NCBI RefSeq assembly: GCF_004799515.1 | Contig: NZ_SSMX01000021.1 | Location: 1-64,000, forward strand | Length of the DNA: 64,000 nucleotides | Direction: 5' to 3' | Source: Phenylobacterium sp. | GTDB lineage: Bacteria; Pseudomonadota; Alphaproteobacteria; Caulobacterales; Caulobacteraceae | Shown here: piece by piece, positions 9,278-19,502 of the stretch | Layout of the letters: each line of letters opens with the position of its first letter | How positions within the stretch are numbered: position 1 is the stretch's first letter | Program-made: the position numbers and the translations under genes | The notes under the pieces: model-generated | The model's input: only the letters and a program-made list of their open reading frames with translations | The model's database searches: none | Told to the model about the DNA's origin: nothing

Positions 9278-10090
9278 TCAGGCGTTGGGCGTCTTCGGCG
9301 TCATCACTAGCCACGGCGTCGGACGTATGCGCCATTCCCAGACCGCCAGCAGCTGGTCGAGGTGCGCGAAGGACTTCAGCCAATCCGGCATGTCGAAGGT
9401 CTTCGGCTGTTGGTCGACGCGGACGATGTCGTGGGTCGGCGAGAACCGCTGCAGCAACGTCGCCATGGCGCCAGGCCGGTAGAGGTCGTGGGTCTCGACG
9501 ATCACGTGCATGCCGCCGAGCGCCGGGCTCAGCGCCGGCTGCAGGATGTCGACCTCCGCGCCCTCGGCGTCGACCAGCACCAGCGCGCGGCGGCCGGCGA
9601 AGGCCTCGAAGCCGTCCGGCTTGAACTCCGCGCCGACCCGCACCCGGTCGCCCACCCCGTTGCGCCGGGCGAGGTCGGCGCAGGCGGCGCGCGCCTTCTC
9701 GTCGATGTCATAGGCGTGGACGGTGGCGTCCGGCATCAGCCGCGCCAGGCCCACGGCGTAGTAGCCCTCGGCGCAGCCCACATCGATCACGTCGTCCACC
9801 GCGCCGATCAGGGCGGCGAAATGCGGATGCAGCTCCGATTCGTAGGTCCCCAGCAGCTTGGGGATCAGCGCGCCCTCGGTGGAGGACTCCACAAAGTCCA
9901 TGCCGGCGAACGGACCGCCCCAGATACGGGGGCCGTGGTGGGAGATGTAAGTCCTGGCGAGGGCTCCGGACCGCCAGCGGGCGGCCAGGCGCAGGAGGTT
10001 GTTCAGGTGGTCGATATCAGGCTCAGGCGGCCAGCCGGCCACCATCTGGCGCACCAGGCCGGCGGCACGCGCCGTGAAGGGGCCGGCCAC
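9278..10090 (-). CDS. SAM-dependent methyltransferase (FkbM-like)
   Basis: VIDVGCAEGYYAVGLARLMPDATVHAYDIDEKARAAC, ALVLVDAEGAEVDIL. Confidence 0.75.
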   Translation of the reverse strand: MAGPFTARAAGLVRQMVAGWPPEPDIDHLNNLLRLAARWRSGALARTYISHHGPRIWGGPFAGMDFVESSTEGALIPKLLGTYESELHPHFAALIGAVDDVIDVGCAEGYYAVGLARLMPDATVHAYDIDEKARAACADLARRNGVGDRVRVGAEFKPDGFEAFAGRRALVLVDAEGAEVDILQPALSPALGGMHVIVETHDLYRPGAMATLLQRFSPTHDIVRVDQQPKTFDMPDWLKSFAHLDQLLAVWEWRIRPTPWLVMTPKTPNA

Positions 10091-10103
10091 GGCGCGGCGG
10101 TCC

Positions 10104-11456
10104 TCAGCGGTCCAGGCGGACGGGGCCGGAAGCCGCGGCGGAGGCGAGCGTCGGGCCCGGCCGTTCGGCGCGGGCCAGCAAGAGGCCGTCGATGCGGGCC
10201 TTCTCGCCGTTGAAACGGGTGAGGTCGCCGCCCGCCAGCACAGAGCCCTGCGGCACCTTGGCGCCGATGGGGTTCACCCGCTCGCCGTTCTTCCAGATCT
10301 CGTAGTGCAGGTGCGGACCGGTCGCGAGGCCCGTGGCGCCGACATAGGCCACCACCTCGCCCTGGCGGACGTGGACGCCCGAATGGATGCCGGCGGCGAA
10401 ACGGGAGATGTGGCCGTAGCCGGTGTCCCAGCCCTCGGAATGGCGGATGCGCAGCCAGTTGCCGTAGCCGCCCCAGGGCCCGGCCTGGGCGACCACGCCA
10501 TCGCCCGCCGCCAGGATCGGCGTGCCCATGCCGGCGCCGAAGTCGATGCCCTGGTGGGCGCGGGTGTAGCCCAGGATCGGATGCTTGCGCATGCCGAACA
10601 GCGAGGTGATGTGCGCCCCGTCGACTGGCGTCTTCAGCAGGAAGCCTTTGATGTTCTTGCCGAACTCATCGAAGTACTCGACGTCGTCGCCGCGCGCGAA
10701 GCGGTAGAACTTGACCCCGTGCAGCTCGGCGTACTGCAGGTCGCCGGCCTCGACCGTACGGCCGGCCTCGGTGACCTTGCGGTCGAACACCAGCTTGAAA
10801 TCGTCGCCCGGCTGCAGGTCGCGCTGGAAGTCGAGCTTGTGGGAGAACAGCTTGACCACCTCCGCGGTGATCTGCGGCGTGGCGCCGATGCGCTCGGCGC
10901 TCTCGTAGAGCGAGCCGGTGATGGCGCCGTCGGCGACGGTGGTCTCATCGCGCAGCTTCTCGTCCAGCTCGCGCAGGCGAAGCGCCCCGTCGAAGCTGCG
11001 CGAGAGGGTGATGGCGGTGGCCGGGCCGGTGCGCAGGGATAGGCCGATCAGCTTGGCGTCGCCGGCGCTGGGCTGGGCGATGGCGGTCTGGATCAGCATC
11101 CCGGCCTTCAGGTGGACCGTGTCCATGGCCTTGGACAGCATCTCCACCGCGAGCTGGGCCTCGGCGGGGCCGACGCCGGCGCGGCGCACGGCGCCCTCCA
11201 GGGTCTCGCCGCGCTGCAGCTTGACCGGCACATTCTGCGGCGCAGCCAGGCCCGGCTGGACCTGGGCGCGGGTGAAGGCGGCGTTCTGCAGGGCGGCGAC
11301 GGCGGTGGGATCGAGCGGCGGCGGGGCCTTGGGCGCGCCGTGGGTCAGGAGAGCCCCGGCGCCAACGCCGGCGGCGATCATGACGGCCGCGCCAGCGGTC
11401 AGGAGGGCCGGAACCGGCCGAATGAGGAGCCGCCGCAGATCGAGTTGTCGCATCAC
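10104..11456 (-). CDS. M23 family metallopeptidase (LytM-like, membrane anchored)
   Basis: GMRKHPILGYTRAHQGIDFGAGMGTPILAAGDGVV...GYGHISRF...ATGLATGPHLHYEIWKNG. Confidence 0.92.
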   Translation of the reverse strand: MMRQLDLRRLLIRPVPALLTAGAAVMIAAGVGAGALLTHGAPKAPPPLDPTAVAALQNAAFTRAQVQPGLAAPQNVPVKLQRGETLEGAVRRAGVGPAEAQLAVEMLSKAMDTVHLKAGMLIQTAIAQPSAGDAKLIGLSLRTGPATAITLSRSFDGALRLRELDEKLRDETTVADGAITGSLYESAERIGATPQITAEVVKLFSHKLDFQRDLQPGDDFKLVFDRKVTEAGRTVEAGDLQYAELHGVKFYRFARGDDVEYFDEFGKNIKGFLLKTPVDGAHITSLFGMRKHPILGYTRAHQGIDFGAGMGTPILAAGDGVVAQAGPWGGYGNWLRIRHSEGWDTGYGHISRFAAGIHSGVHVRQGEVVAYVGATGLATGPHLHYEIWKNGERVNPIGAKVPQGSVLAGGDLTRFNGEKARIDGLLLARAERPGPTLASAAASGPVRLDR

Positions 11457-11601
11457 GCCCCCACGCTGGATCAGTCTGGTTAAGGCCTCGTCGCCGTGAA
11501 GCCAAGTCTTCCGCAGCCCTAAGCCATCGCCGCGTCGGCGCCGAAAAGAAGGCGCGGCGGGCGAGAAGCTCCGTCCTCGGTCGATTTGCCGCGCGGCGGC
11601 G

Positions 11602-11952
11602 TCAGATCAGGCTGAGCACCAGCTCCGCGGGCCGGCAGAGGGCCGCGCCCCTGGGCGTGGTCACGATCGGCCGCTCGACCAGCGCCGGCTGCAGGATCAT
11701 CGCCGCGATCAGCATCTCGTCGGACGCGTTGGGGTCGGTGAGCCCAAGCTCATGGGCCTCGGTGCCGCGCACGCGCAGCACCTCATGAGCGGTTTTGCCC
11801 AGGCGTTTGAACAGGTCCTGAAGCTGCGGCCGGGTCCAGCCGACCTTCAGGTATTCCACCACGGTGGGCTCGATCCCGCGCTCGCGCAGCAGGGCCAGCG
11901 TGTTGCGGGAGGTCCCGCAGTTGGGGTTGTGGAAGATCGTGACGTCGCTCAT
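11602..11952 (-). CDS. arsC: Arsenate reductase, ArsC (glutaredoxin) type
   Basis: MSDVTIFHNPNCGTSRNTLALLRERGIEPTVVEYLK...IVTTPRGAALCRPAE. Confidence 0.92.
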   Translation of the reverse strand: MSDVTIFHNPNCGTSRNTLALLRERGIEPTVVEYLKVGWTRPQLQDLFKRLGKTAHEVLRVRGTEAHELGLTDPNASDEMLIAAMILQPALVERPIVTTPRGAALCRPAELVLSLI

Positions 11953-11992
11953 GGCGGGCTGGCTTAGCGCGGCTTCCGGCAAGGGAAAAGCG

Positions 11993-14377
11993 TCACCAGG
12001 AAAAGCTCCGCGTTCCGGTCAGGACGGTGGAGTCGGAGGTGTCGAACGCCATGACGTCCGCCGGCCGGCGCGGCAGGGGCGGCGCGGCGGCGGGCCACTG
12101 CTCGACGGTGGCGGCATAGGCGACGGTCAGCCTGCCGGGGCCGGCCGGGCGCAGGATCAGATCGAAGCCATCGGGAGCCGCCGACCAGTTCACCCCGGCC
12201 GACTTGCCGGGCGGGATCGCCAGATGCACGGCCGCGCCGCCCACCGAGGTGACGGTGGCCACGGTGTTGCTGGTCAGGCGAAGCCCGATGGTCCGCGCGC
12301 CCGGCGGCGGGACCACATGCAGGACGAGGTCGCCGTCCGCGCCCCTGGCCAGCGACATCTGCGGGCCGGGCAGGTCGAGGTAGGGCGCGCTGGCCGCGTC
12401 CATCGGCCTGGTGAAACGCCAGTTGGAAAATTTGGTCAGGCTCGCCCCGCCGGTCTTCAGCACGCCCGCCGACCAGGGATCGAGCCCAGGCGTCACACTG
12501 ACCCGCCAGGCGCTGCGGGCGTCCTGGTCGATCTGGTAGACGACGTCGGTGGCCAGCGGATGGCGCGCATCATAGGGGTGGTTCAGGCGTACGGCCGCGG
12601 TCAGCGCCAGGCCCGCGACCAGCAGGATCGGTCCGACCAGCCGGGCGGGCGGCGCGCCCTCGTCAGGCTGGGCCAGCGGCCAGATCACCGGCAGGGCGAT
12701 CAGCAGCGGCAGGGCGAGCAGCTCGGGCAGGTCGAGGCTGAGGTAGGACGAATGTGCGAAGCCGGCGGCGAAGGCCAGGCCCACCGCGCCCAGGATCCCC
12801 AGGACGATCAGGCTGGCCGGGCCCCGGCGGGCGGCCAGGGCGGTGGCGGCGGCGCCCAAGGCGCCTAGCGTCAGCGGCCAGGCGAGCACGAAGGCGGCGG
12901 GCGGGGCCAGCGCCTGGGCGACGGCGCCCAAGACGAGCAGCAGGACCATCGCGCCGGCCCAGGCGCCCGCGCGGCTGACCGGGCGGCCATAGGCCAGCGC
13001 CCCGACCACGGCGGCCGCGGCGGCGATCTCCAGGGCCAGGACGTCGAGGCCGCCGGCCAGGCAGCTCAGGAGGGCCGCCAGCAGCGGCAGCAGGATCACC
13101 CGGCGCCGCCCGCGGGCCGCCTCGGCGATGGCCAGGAGCAGCATGCCGAGGCCGGTCAGGACCAGGGCCGCCTCCCAGCGCGGCGCCTGGGCCAGCAGGA
13201 ACCGCTGCGCCAGGAAGCCGAACGCGGCGCCGGTGGCGCGGCGGGTGAAGTGCATCAGGACGACGGCGCTCAGGACCGCGAACAGGGCCGCGCCGGCCCC
13301 GCGCGCCAGGTCGAGCCACGGGAAGGCCTCGACCCGCCGGGCGCGCATGACGCCCCAGGCCAGCAGGGCCGCGGAGACCGCCAGCACCAGCCAGCCCACG
13401 GCCGGCGGATAGGCCAGGGTCAGGCCTCCCGGCGTCTGGCCGAAGACCACGTCCGGCGCGCGGGCCGGCAGGACGGGCGAGAAGGCCACGGCGGCGGCGC
13501 TCGCCAGCACCTGCTGGCCGAGGTCCTGCAGGGTCCCGCGGTCGGTGGTGGCCGGCGTCGAAGAGGGCGAGTGGTAGTCGAACTGATGGCCGATGAAGGC
13601 GTAGTTCATCCCCGCCACGCCGGCCTTCCGCGACACCGTGAAGTCCGTGTCGTTGGGCATGTGCTGGTAGACGAAGCCGGTCAGCGACGAGGCCTGCGGC
13701 CTTACGGCGGTGCGCTGCAGCAAGGCCACGGTCTGGCCGTTGTCCTGGCCGGTCTGGAACATCTGCGCCCGGCCCGCCGAGCCGCGGGCCTCGAGGTTGA
13801 TGAGGAAGCCGATGCGCTTCGCCGACGGGTCACTGGCGAAGAAGGCGTTGGCGCCCAGCAGGCCGGCCTCTTCGCCGTCGGTCAGCAGCACCATGACGTC
13901 GCGGGCCGGGACGCCGCGCGCCTGGATCGCGCGCACGGTCTCCAGCACGGCGGCCACGCCCGCCGCGTCGTCGGCGGAGCCCGGCGAGGCCGGCACGCTG
14001 TCGTAGTGGGCCATGAGCGCCAGCGCCGGCAGGCTGCGGTCCTTGCCGGGCAAGACGCCCACGATGTTGTCGACGAAACCGCCGGCGGCGCGGGTGGGGT
14101 CGAAGCGGGAAACCTCGACGCCGGCGCCGCGCCGCACCTGCGGATCCAGGCCCATGGCGGCCATGCGTTGGACCAGCACGTCGCGGGCCGCGCGGTCGGC
14201 GGGCGAGCCTATCGGATGCGGGACCGAGGCGATGGCGCCGATGTCGGCCATCGCCCGCTCGGCGGAGAAGTCGGCGGCCGCGGCGGCAGCCGGCGCGGGC
14301 GCAGGCGTGCGCGCGTCCGCCCAGGCGATCAGGGCCGCGGCGATCAGGGCTGCGGCCAGCGCAAGCAGTCGTCCCAA
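11993..14377 (-). CDS. M28 family peptidase with C-terminal multi-TM region
   Basis: LALMAHYDSVPASPGSADDAAGVAAVLETVRAI, LLTDGEEAGLLGANAF, followed by repeated hydrophobic segments. Confidence 0.88.
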   Translation of the reverse strand: MGRLLALAAALIAAALIAWADARTPAPAPAAAAAADFSAERAMADIGAIASVPHPIGSPADRAARDVLVQRMAAMGLDPQVRRGAGVEVSRFDPTRAAGGFVDNIVGVLPGKDRSLPALALMAHYDSVPASPGSADDAAGVAAVLETVRAIQARGVPARDVMVLLTDGEEAGLLGANAFFASDPSAKRIGFLINLEARGSAGRAQMFQTGQDNGQTVALLQRTAVRPQASSLTGFVYQHMPNDTDFTVSRKAGVAGMNYAFIGHQFDYHSPSSTPATTDRGTLQDLGQQVLASAAAVAFSPVLPARAPDVVFGQTPGGLTLAYPPAVGWLVLAVSAALLAWGVMRARRVEAFPWLDLARGAGAALFAVLSAVVLMHFTRRATGAAFGFLAQRFLLAQAPRWEAALVLTGLGMLLLAIAEAARGRRRVILLPLLAALLSCLAGGLDVLALEIAAAAAVVGALAYGRPVSRAGAWAGAMVLLLVLGAVAQALAPPAAFVLAWPLTLGALGAAATALAARRGPASLIVLGILGAVGLAFAAGFAHSSYLSLDLPELLALPLLIALPVIWPLAQPDEGAPPARLVGPILLVAGLALTAAVRLNHPYDARHPLATDVVYQIDQDARSAWRVSVTPGLDPWSAGVLKTGGASLTKFSNWRFTRPMDAASAPYLDLPGPQMSLARGADGDLVLHVVPPPGARTIGLRLTSNTVATVTSVGGAAVHLAIPPGKSAGVNWSAAPDGFDLILRPAGPGRLTVAYAATVEQWPAAAPPLPRRPADVMAFDTSDSTVLTGTRSFSW

Positions 14378-14458
14378 GGCGTCCCTCCGACGCGATTTTG
14401 CGCGGGAGCCTAGCCTCAGGGCCGGAAAACGGAAGCGTGCTTCGCCGACGGGCGAAAA

Positions 14459-14848
14459 TCAGTGGCCGAGCAACTCGCGGATGCAGGCTGGCAACTCGCC
14501 GCCCAGCAGGGGCTTTTCCAGGATCCGCGCGCCGAGCGCCTCGGCCTGGCTGCGCACCGCCGGCTTGGGCTGGGTGGTGATCAGGATGGCGGGGCAGGTC
14601 AGGCCGCGGCGGCGCAGCTCCGCCAGGGCCTCGACGCCCGTGCTCCCCGGCAGGTGCTGGTCCAGCACCAGACAAGCGGCGGCCAGCGGCCCGCAGCGGT
14701 CCAGCAGGGTCTCCGCCCGGTCGTGAACCTCGACGGCGAACCCCTCGATCTTCAAGGCGAATGTCAGGGCTTCGCGGACGGAGAGATCGTCCTCGACCAG
14801 CAGGATCAACGGTGCGGGCAGATCGCGAGCAGGCTCCATCGTCTCCAC
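14459..14848 (-). CDS. Single-domain response regulator (FixJ-type receiver)
   Basis: ILLVEDDLSVREALTFAL, LVLDQHLPGSTGVEAL, AILITTQP, ILEKPLLGGEL; no output domain. Confidence 0.85.
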   Translation of the reverse strand: METMEPARDLPAPLILLVEDDLSVREALTFALKIEGFAVEVHDRAETLLDRCGPLAAACLVLDQHLPGSTGVEALAELRRRGLTCPAILITTQPKPAVRSQAEALGARILEKPLLGGELPACIRELLGH

Positions 14849-15300
14849 CGTGGGCCCGCGATGCGCTTCGGATCCCGACCGCTTTCCATGGGCGTCTTCG
14901 ACGGCGTTCGGCCGCCCTGAGGTCGCGTACTGCGCCCTTTAGCCCTCGGTAGCACCTGCCCGGGGCGGTCCAAATTTGGGACCGATCCCTAGGGAAATCT
15001 ACGTACCGGGACCCGCGGGGTACTCGAATTGCCCAGAGATATCATTGGTTTGCGGCTTCCAATTCCAGCGCGGAAAAGCAAGATTCCGCTCGACAAAAGG
15101 CCGCATCGGCTTAGGGAAGCAAAGAGAGATTATTCAACCCTGGGGGGAAATAGGCAACTGGGTGGCGTGACATGTGATCAAGTCGTCCTGATGCGTCGGC
15201 CATTGGGGCGCGTCGGCCTTCGGCTCCGCCGGTTTTCGGCGGGCGCCGACGTGGGCCGAGTTGTGCGTTCTCCAGCCGCCGACCATCGCGGAGGGTCGGC

Positions 15301-17811
15301 ATGAACGACATCCACCGGACAAGTCGGTGGGCCTCGCGCTTGCTGCTGACCCTTGCCGTCATCCTGATCGCGGCGGGGGCGGCGATCCGGGTGCATGCCT
15401 GGAACGACAGCGACCGCGCCCTGCAGTCCGCCGTGCGGACCTTCCGGACCATGGACAGCGCCGAGGAACTGGCGATGCACCTGGTGCTGGCGCGGGCCGC
15501 CGGCCGCGGCGGGGCCGGTTTCGGCGACGACGTCCGCCAGGTCCGATCGCACGAGGCCGCGCTGGTCCGCCTGACGAAGAGCCAGCCGGCGCAGGCGGCG
15601 CGGGCCGCCCGCGCCACCGCCCTGGCCGAACAGGAGATCGCCGACCTTACCCGCGGCGCGCCGGTGGCGGACTCGGCCGCGGCGGCGCGGGCCGCCGGGG
15701 ACATCGTCGAGGCCGAGCGGGCCAAGGCCGGCGCCTACAGCGGCCAGTTCCGCGCCCAATGGGTCCAGACCATCCTGGCCTTGGCGGCGATCTGCGGCGG
15801 TTTGGCGGCCGGCTTCGCGGCTCTGCTGCTGTTCCTGCGCCGCATCGACCGCCAGGAGAACGCCCTCGCCCAGGCGGCGGAGGACCTGTCGGTCGCCGGC
15901 CGCGAGGCCCAACGCAACGCCGCCTTCCTGGAGGGCGTCGGCGCGGCGACGCCGGACGTCATCTACGCCAAGGACCGCGACCTGCGCTTCGTCTACGCCA
16001 ATCCCGCCGCCGCCGCGGCCATCGGCCATCCGCTGAGCGAGATCCTGGGCCGCCGGTCCGGCGAGCTGGCGACCGACCTGATCGAGCTGGAGGACCATGA
16101 GGCCGCCGATCTCGAGGTGCTGCAGACCGGCCGCCGGCGCGCGGTGGAGGGCCGGTTCACCGGGCCGGACGGGACCGTGCGGTTCCTGCGCTCGACCAAG
16201 TTCGCCCTGCGCGACCCGGCGGGCGCGATCACCGGCGTCGCCGGCCTGACCATCGACGTCACCGAGTCCTACGCCTTCCGCGAGGCCCTGGTGGAGTCGG
16301 AGGCCAAGTACCGTTCGGTCGCCAACGCCATGCCGGCGCTGGTCTGGTCGTCGGACGCCGAGGGCGAGCGAGACTTCTACAACGACCGCTGGCGCCAGTT
16401 CTTTGGCGAGGACCCTGAGGTCACCATGGGCTGGCGGTGGCTCTCCAAGGTGCATCCCGACGACCGCGCGCGGGTCGAGGCCCACGCGCGCGACAGCATC
16501 GCCGCGCGCGAGCCCTATGACATCGAGTACCGCCTGGTGGGCTCGAACGGCCCACGCTGGTTCCTGGAGCGGGCGGTGCCGGTGCGCAATGAGGACGGCC
16601 ACGTCCATCTCTGGAAGGGCGCCTGCATCGACATCGAGGAACTGGTCCAGAGCCGCCGGGCCAAGGAGCAGGCCTTCGCCGACCTGCAGGCGCGCGAGGC
16701 CCACCTGCAATCGATCCTGGGCGCGGTGCCCGACGCCATGATCGTCATCGACGACCGCGGGGAGGTGCAGTCGTTCAGCGCCGCGGCGGAACGCCAGTTC
16801 GGCTGGTCCGCGGCCGAGGCCATCGGCCGGAACGTCAGCTTCCTGATGCCCAGCCCCTACCGCGAGGGACACGACGGCTATCTGGCGCGTTACCTCGTAA
16901 CCGGCGAGCGCAAGGTGATCGGCATCGGCCGGGTGGTGGTGGGCTTGCGCAAGGACGGCTCGACCTTCCCGATGGAGCTGTCCGTGGGCGAGATGCAGTC
17001 GGGCGAGCGGCGGTTCTTCACCGGCTTCGTCCGCGACCTGACTGAGCGCCAGGCGGCCGAGCGCCGCTTCCAGGACGTGCAGGCCGAACTGGCCCACGTC
17101 TCGCGCCTGTCGGCCATGGGCGAAATGGCCTCGGCCCTGGCGCACGAGCTCAACCAGCCCTTGTCGGCGACCGCCAACTACATCCAGGGATCGCTGCGCC
17201 TCCTGAGGGAGGACCCTGTCGACGTCGTCATTGTCACAGAGGCGCTCACCGTCGCCGGCGAACAGATGTTCCGGGCCGGCGATATCATCCGCCGGCTGCG
17301 GGATTTCGTCTCCAAGGGTGAGACCGAGCGACAGATCGAAAACCTGCCGCAATTGCTGGAGGAGGCCGGCGCGTTGGCCATGGTCGGCGCCAAGGACCGC
17401 GGTGTGCGCCTGACCTATGACATTTCGCCCAAGATCGACCTGGTGATGGTCGACAAGGTGCAGATTCAGCAGGTGGTGCTGAACCTGATGCGCAACGCCG
17501 TCGAGGCGATGGCCGACAGCGAGCGCCGCGAACTGGTCGTGGCCGCCGGCTCGGCGCCCGACGACATGGTGCTGGTCTCGGTCAGAGACACCGGCAGCGG
17601 CCTCAACCCCGAGGTCGCCGCCCAACTGTTCCAACCCTTCGTGACCACCAAGCAGCAGGGCATGGGCGTGGGTCTGTCGATCTCGCGCACCATCGTCGAG
17701 GCGCACGGCGGCCGCATCTGGGCCGACAGCGAGCCCGGGCAGGGCACCACATTCCATTTCACGGTGCGAGCCGTGCGTGAGGAGGAGATGGCCGATGGCG
17801 AACTCGTCTGA
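15301..17811 (+). CDS. Membrane PAS-domain sensor histidine kinase, FixL-like
   Basis: Two hydrophobic N-terminal helices; several PAS domains; haem-PAS-like [56 protein letters not shown]-box [19 protein letters not shown]; HATPase [10 protein letters not shown]...[18 protein letters not shown]. Confidence 0.9.
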   Translation: MNDIHRTSRWASRLLLTLAVILIAAGAAIRVHAWNDSDRALQSAVRTFRTMDSAEELAMHLVLARAAGRGGAGFGDDVRQVRSHEAALVRLTKSQPAQAARAARATALAEQEIADLTRGAPVADSAAAARAAGDIVEAERAKAGAYSGQFRAQWVQTILALAAICGGLAAGFAALLLFLRRIDRQENALAQAAEDLSVAGREAQRNAAFLEGVGAATPDVIYAKDRDLRFVYANPAAAAAIGHPLSEILGRRSGELATDLIELEDHEAADLEVLQTGRRRAVEGRFTGPDGTVRFLRSTKFALRDPAGAITGVAGLTIDVTESYAFREALVESEAKYRSVANAMPALVWSSDAEGERDFYNDRWRQFFGEDPEVTMGWRWLSKVHPDDRARVEAHARDSIAAREPYDIEYRLVGSNGPRWFLERAVPVRNEDGHVHLWKGACIDIEELVQSRRAKEQAFADLQAREAHLQSILGAVPDAMIVIDDRGEVQSFSAAAERQFGWSAAEAIGRNVSFLMPSPYREGHDGYLARYLVTGERKVIGIGRVVVGLRKDGSTFPMELSVGEMQSGERRFFTGFVRDLTERQAAERRFQDVQAELAHVSRLSAMGEMASALAHELNQPLSATANYIQGSLRLLREDPVDVVIVTEALTVAGEQMFRAGDIIRRLRDFVSKGETERQIENLPQLLEEAGALAMVGAKDRGVRLTYDISPKIDLVMVDKVQIQQVVLNLMRNAVEAMADSERRELVVAAGSAPDDMVLVSVRDTGSGLNPEVAAQLFQPFVTTKQQGMGVGLSISRTIVEAHGGRIWADSEPGQGTTFHFTVRAVREEEMADGELV

Positions 17812-18403
17812 GGTCTATGTCGTGGACGACGATGAGGCGATACGCCGGTCGCTGGCCTTCCTGTTGCGAACGGCGGGAATCACGTCGCACACCTATGAGA
17901 GCGCCGAGATCTTCCTGGCGCAGGCGCGGGACCTTCCGCCGGGATGCGTGGTCACCGACGTGCGCATGCCTGGCGTCGACGGCATCGAGCTGGTCCGCCG
18001 CCTGGGCGAGGAGAAGCTGCCGCTCTCCACCATCGTCATGACCGGCCACGGCGACATCGCGCTCGCGGTCGAGGCGATGAAGGCCGGCGCTGTGGACTTC
18101 ATCGAAAAGCCTTTCAAGGACGAGGTGATGCTGGGCGCGGTGCAGAAGGCCCTGGTGGTCGACGGCCGCACCGCGCAGGACGACAGCGCCAAGCAGGCCT
18201 ATCAGCAGGCCTTCGTCACCCTGTCGCGCCGCGAGCGGGAGGTGCTGGAGCAGGTGGTGGCCGGCAAGACCAGCAAGGTCATCGCCTACGACCTGGGCAT
18301 CAGCCCGCGCACCGTGGAGGTCTACCGGGCCGGGATGATGATGAAGACCGGCGCCAAGAGCCTGTCGGAGCTGGTGCGCATGGCGTTGTTGGCCGGGATC
18401 TGA
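17795..18403 (+). CDS. FixJ/NarL-family response regulator
   Basis: [39 protein letters not shown]; LuxR-type [40 protein letters not shown]. Start overlaps the FixL-like stop. Confidence 0.9.
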   Translation: MANSSEVYVVDDDEAIRRSLAFLLRTAGITSHTYESAEIFLAQARDLPPGCVVTDVRMPGVDGIELVRRLGEEKLPLSTIVMTGHGDIALAVEAMKAGAVDFIEKPFKDEVMLGAVQKALVVDGRTAQDDSAKQAYQQAFVTLSRREREVLEQVVAGKTSKVIAYDLGISPRTVEVYRAGMMMKTGAKSLSELVRMALLAGI

Positions 18404-18433
18404 CCGCGCCCGCAGGGTGGGAGCCCAGATAGC

Positions 18434-18467
18434 GAAAGGGCGCCCCGCTTGCGCGGGACGCCCTTTC
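18434..18467. terminator. Bidirectional hairpin terminator between fixJ-like gene and ctrA
   Basis: gaaagggcgccccgc-ttgc-gcgggacgccctttc: 15-bp stem (one mismatch) lying between convergent genes. Confidence 0.8.
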
Positions 18468-18492
18468 ATTCAGCGACAGGTGTTGGCGGGCT

Positions 18493-19194
18493 TCAAGCCG
18501 CCGCGACGGCGCCGATTTCCTGCGGGTCGCGCAGCACGTAGCCGCGGCCCCAGACGGTTTCGATGTGATGCTTGCCCTCGGCGGCGGCGGCCAGCTTCTT
18601 GCGCAGCTTGCAGATGAAGACGTCGATGATCTTCAGCTCCGGCTCGTCCATGCCGCCATAGAGGTGGTTGAGGAACATTTCCTTGGTGAGCGTCGTGCCC
18701 TTCCGCAGGGAGAGCAGCTCCAGCATCTGGTATTCCTTGCCGGTCAGGTGCACCCGCAGGCCGTTCACTTCGACGGTCTTGGCGTCGAGGTTGACCAGGA
18801 TGTCGCCGGTCTTGATCACCGACTGGGCGTGGCCCTTGGAGCGGCGGACCACGGCGTGGATGCGCGCCACCAGCTCGTCCTTGTGGAACGGCTTGGTCAT
18901 GTAGTCGTCGGCGCCGCCCGAGAAGGTCTTCACCTTCGTGTCGATCTCGGCCGAGCCGGACAGGATCATGATCGGGGTGTTGATCTTGCCGACGCGCAGG
19001 GTGCGCAGGACGTCCATGCCGCTCATGTCGGGCAGGTTCAGATCCAGCAGGATCAGGTCGTAGTCGTAAATTTTGCCAAGATCGACGCCTTCCTCACCGA
19101 GATCGGTGGTGTAGACGTTGAAGCCCTCCGACTTGAGCATCAGTTCGATGCTCTGCGCGGTGGCGCTGTCGTCTTCTATCAACAGTACCCGCAT
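18493..19194 (-). CDS. ctrA: Cell cycle response regulator CtrA
   Basis: [67 protein letters not shown]...[53 protein letters not shown]-terminus ends in AVAAA, like the ClpXP-dependent CtrA tail. Confidence 0.98.
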   Translation of the reverse strand: MRVLLIEDDSATAQSIELMLKSEGFNVYTTDLGEEGVDLGKIYDYDLILLDLNLPDMSGMDVLRTLRVGKINTPIMILSGSAEIDTKVKTFSGGADDYMTKPFHKDELVARIHAVVRRSKGHAQSVIKTGDILVNLDAKTVEVNGLRVHLTGKEYQMLELLSLRKGTTLTKEMFLNHLYGGMDEPELKIIDVFICKLRKKLAAAAEGKHHIETVWGRGYVLRDPQEIGAVAAA

Positions 19195-19234
19195 ATCGCT
19201 CTCCCAGTGCGTCCCCGCGTGGCCCGCGAATTCA

Positions 19235-19390
19235 GAGAATCCGCCCCAAACCTCGCCGTTAACCTGCCCAAGAGTTAATTTAAGACTGGTTAATCGGGAG
19301 TATCGGCCCAGGAAGAATCGTTAATCCGATGCGGATTCGGCAGCAAGAGTCGCAGGGTAGCCAACGAGTCGCAGGGGCGTTGAATCTTTT
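19235..19390 (-). promoter_or_regulatory. Putative ctrA regulatory region: TTAA motifs and cluster of GANTC (CcrM-type) sites
   Basis: TTAA at 19259-62, 19275-78, 19280-83, 19290-93; GANTC at 19237-41, 19315-19, 19334-38, 19347-51, 19366-70, 19382-86. Confidence 0.65.
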
Positions 19391-19502
19391 GTGATTGGAC
19401 AGTTAGGCCGAACCGGCGGGTTTGCGGGCGCCGCCGGAACAGGGCTTGGCCCGCAGCCGTTTGATCCCCAGATTCAAGCTGTCGGCGATGTCGGGAGGAT
19501 GC

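Noticed and set aside
15167-15182. Possible FixK/FNR box GTGACATGTGATCAAG upstream of the FixL-like gene
   Set aside because: Spacing and half-sites do not fit TTGAT-N4-ATCAA.
15178-17757. 859-aa minus-strand ORF antisense to the FixL-like kinase
   Set aside because: Antisense shadow ORF with no recognisable domain.
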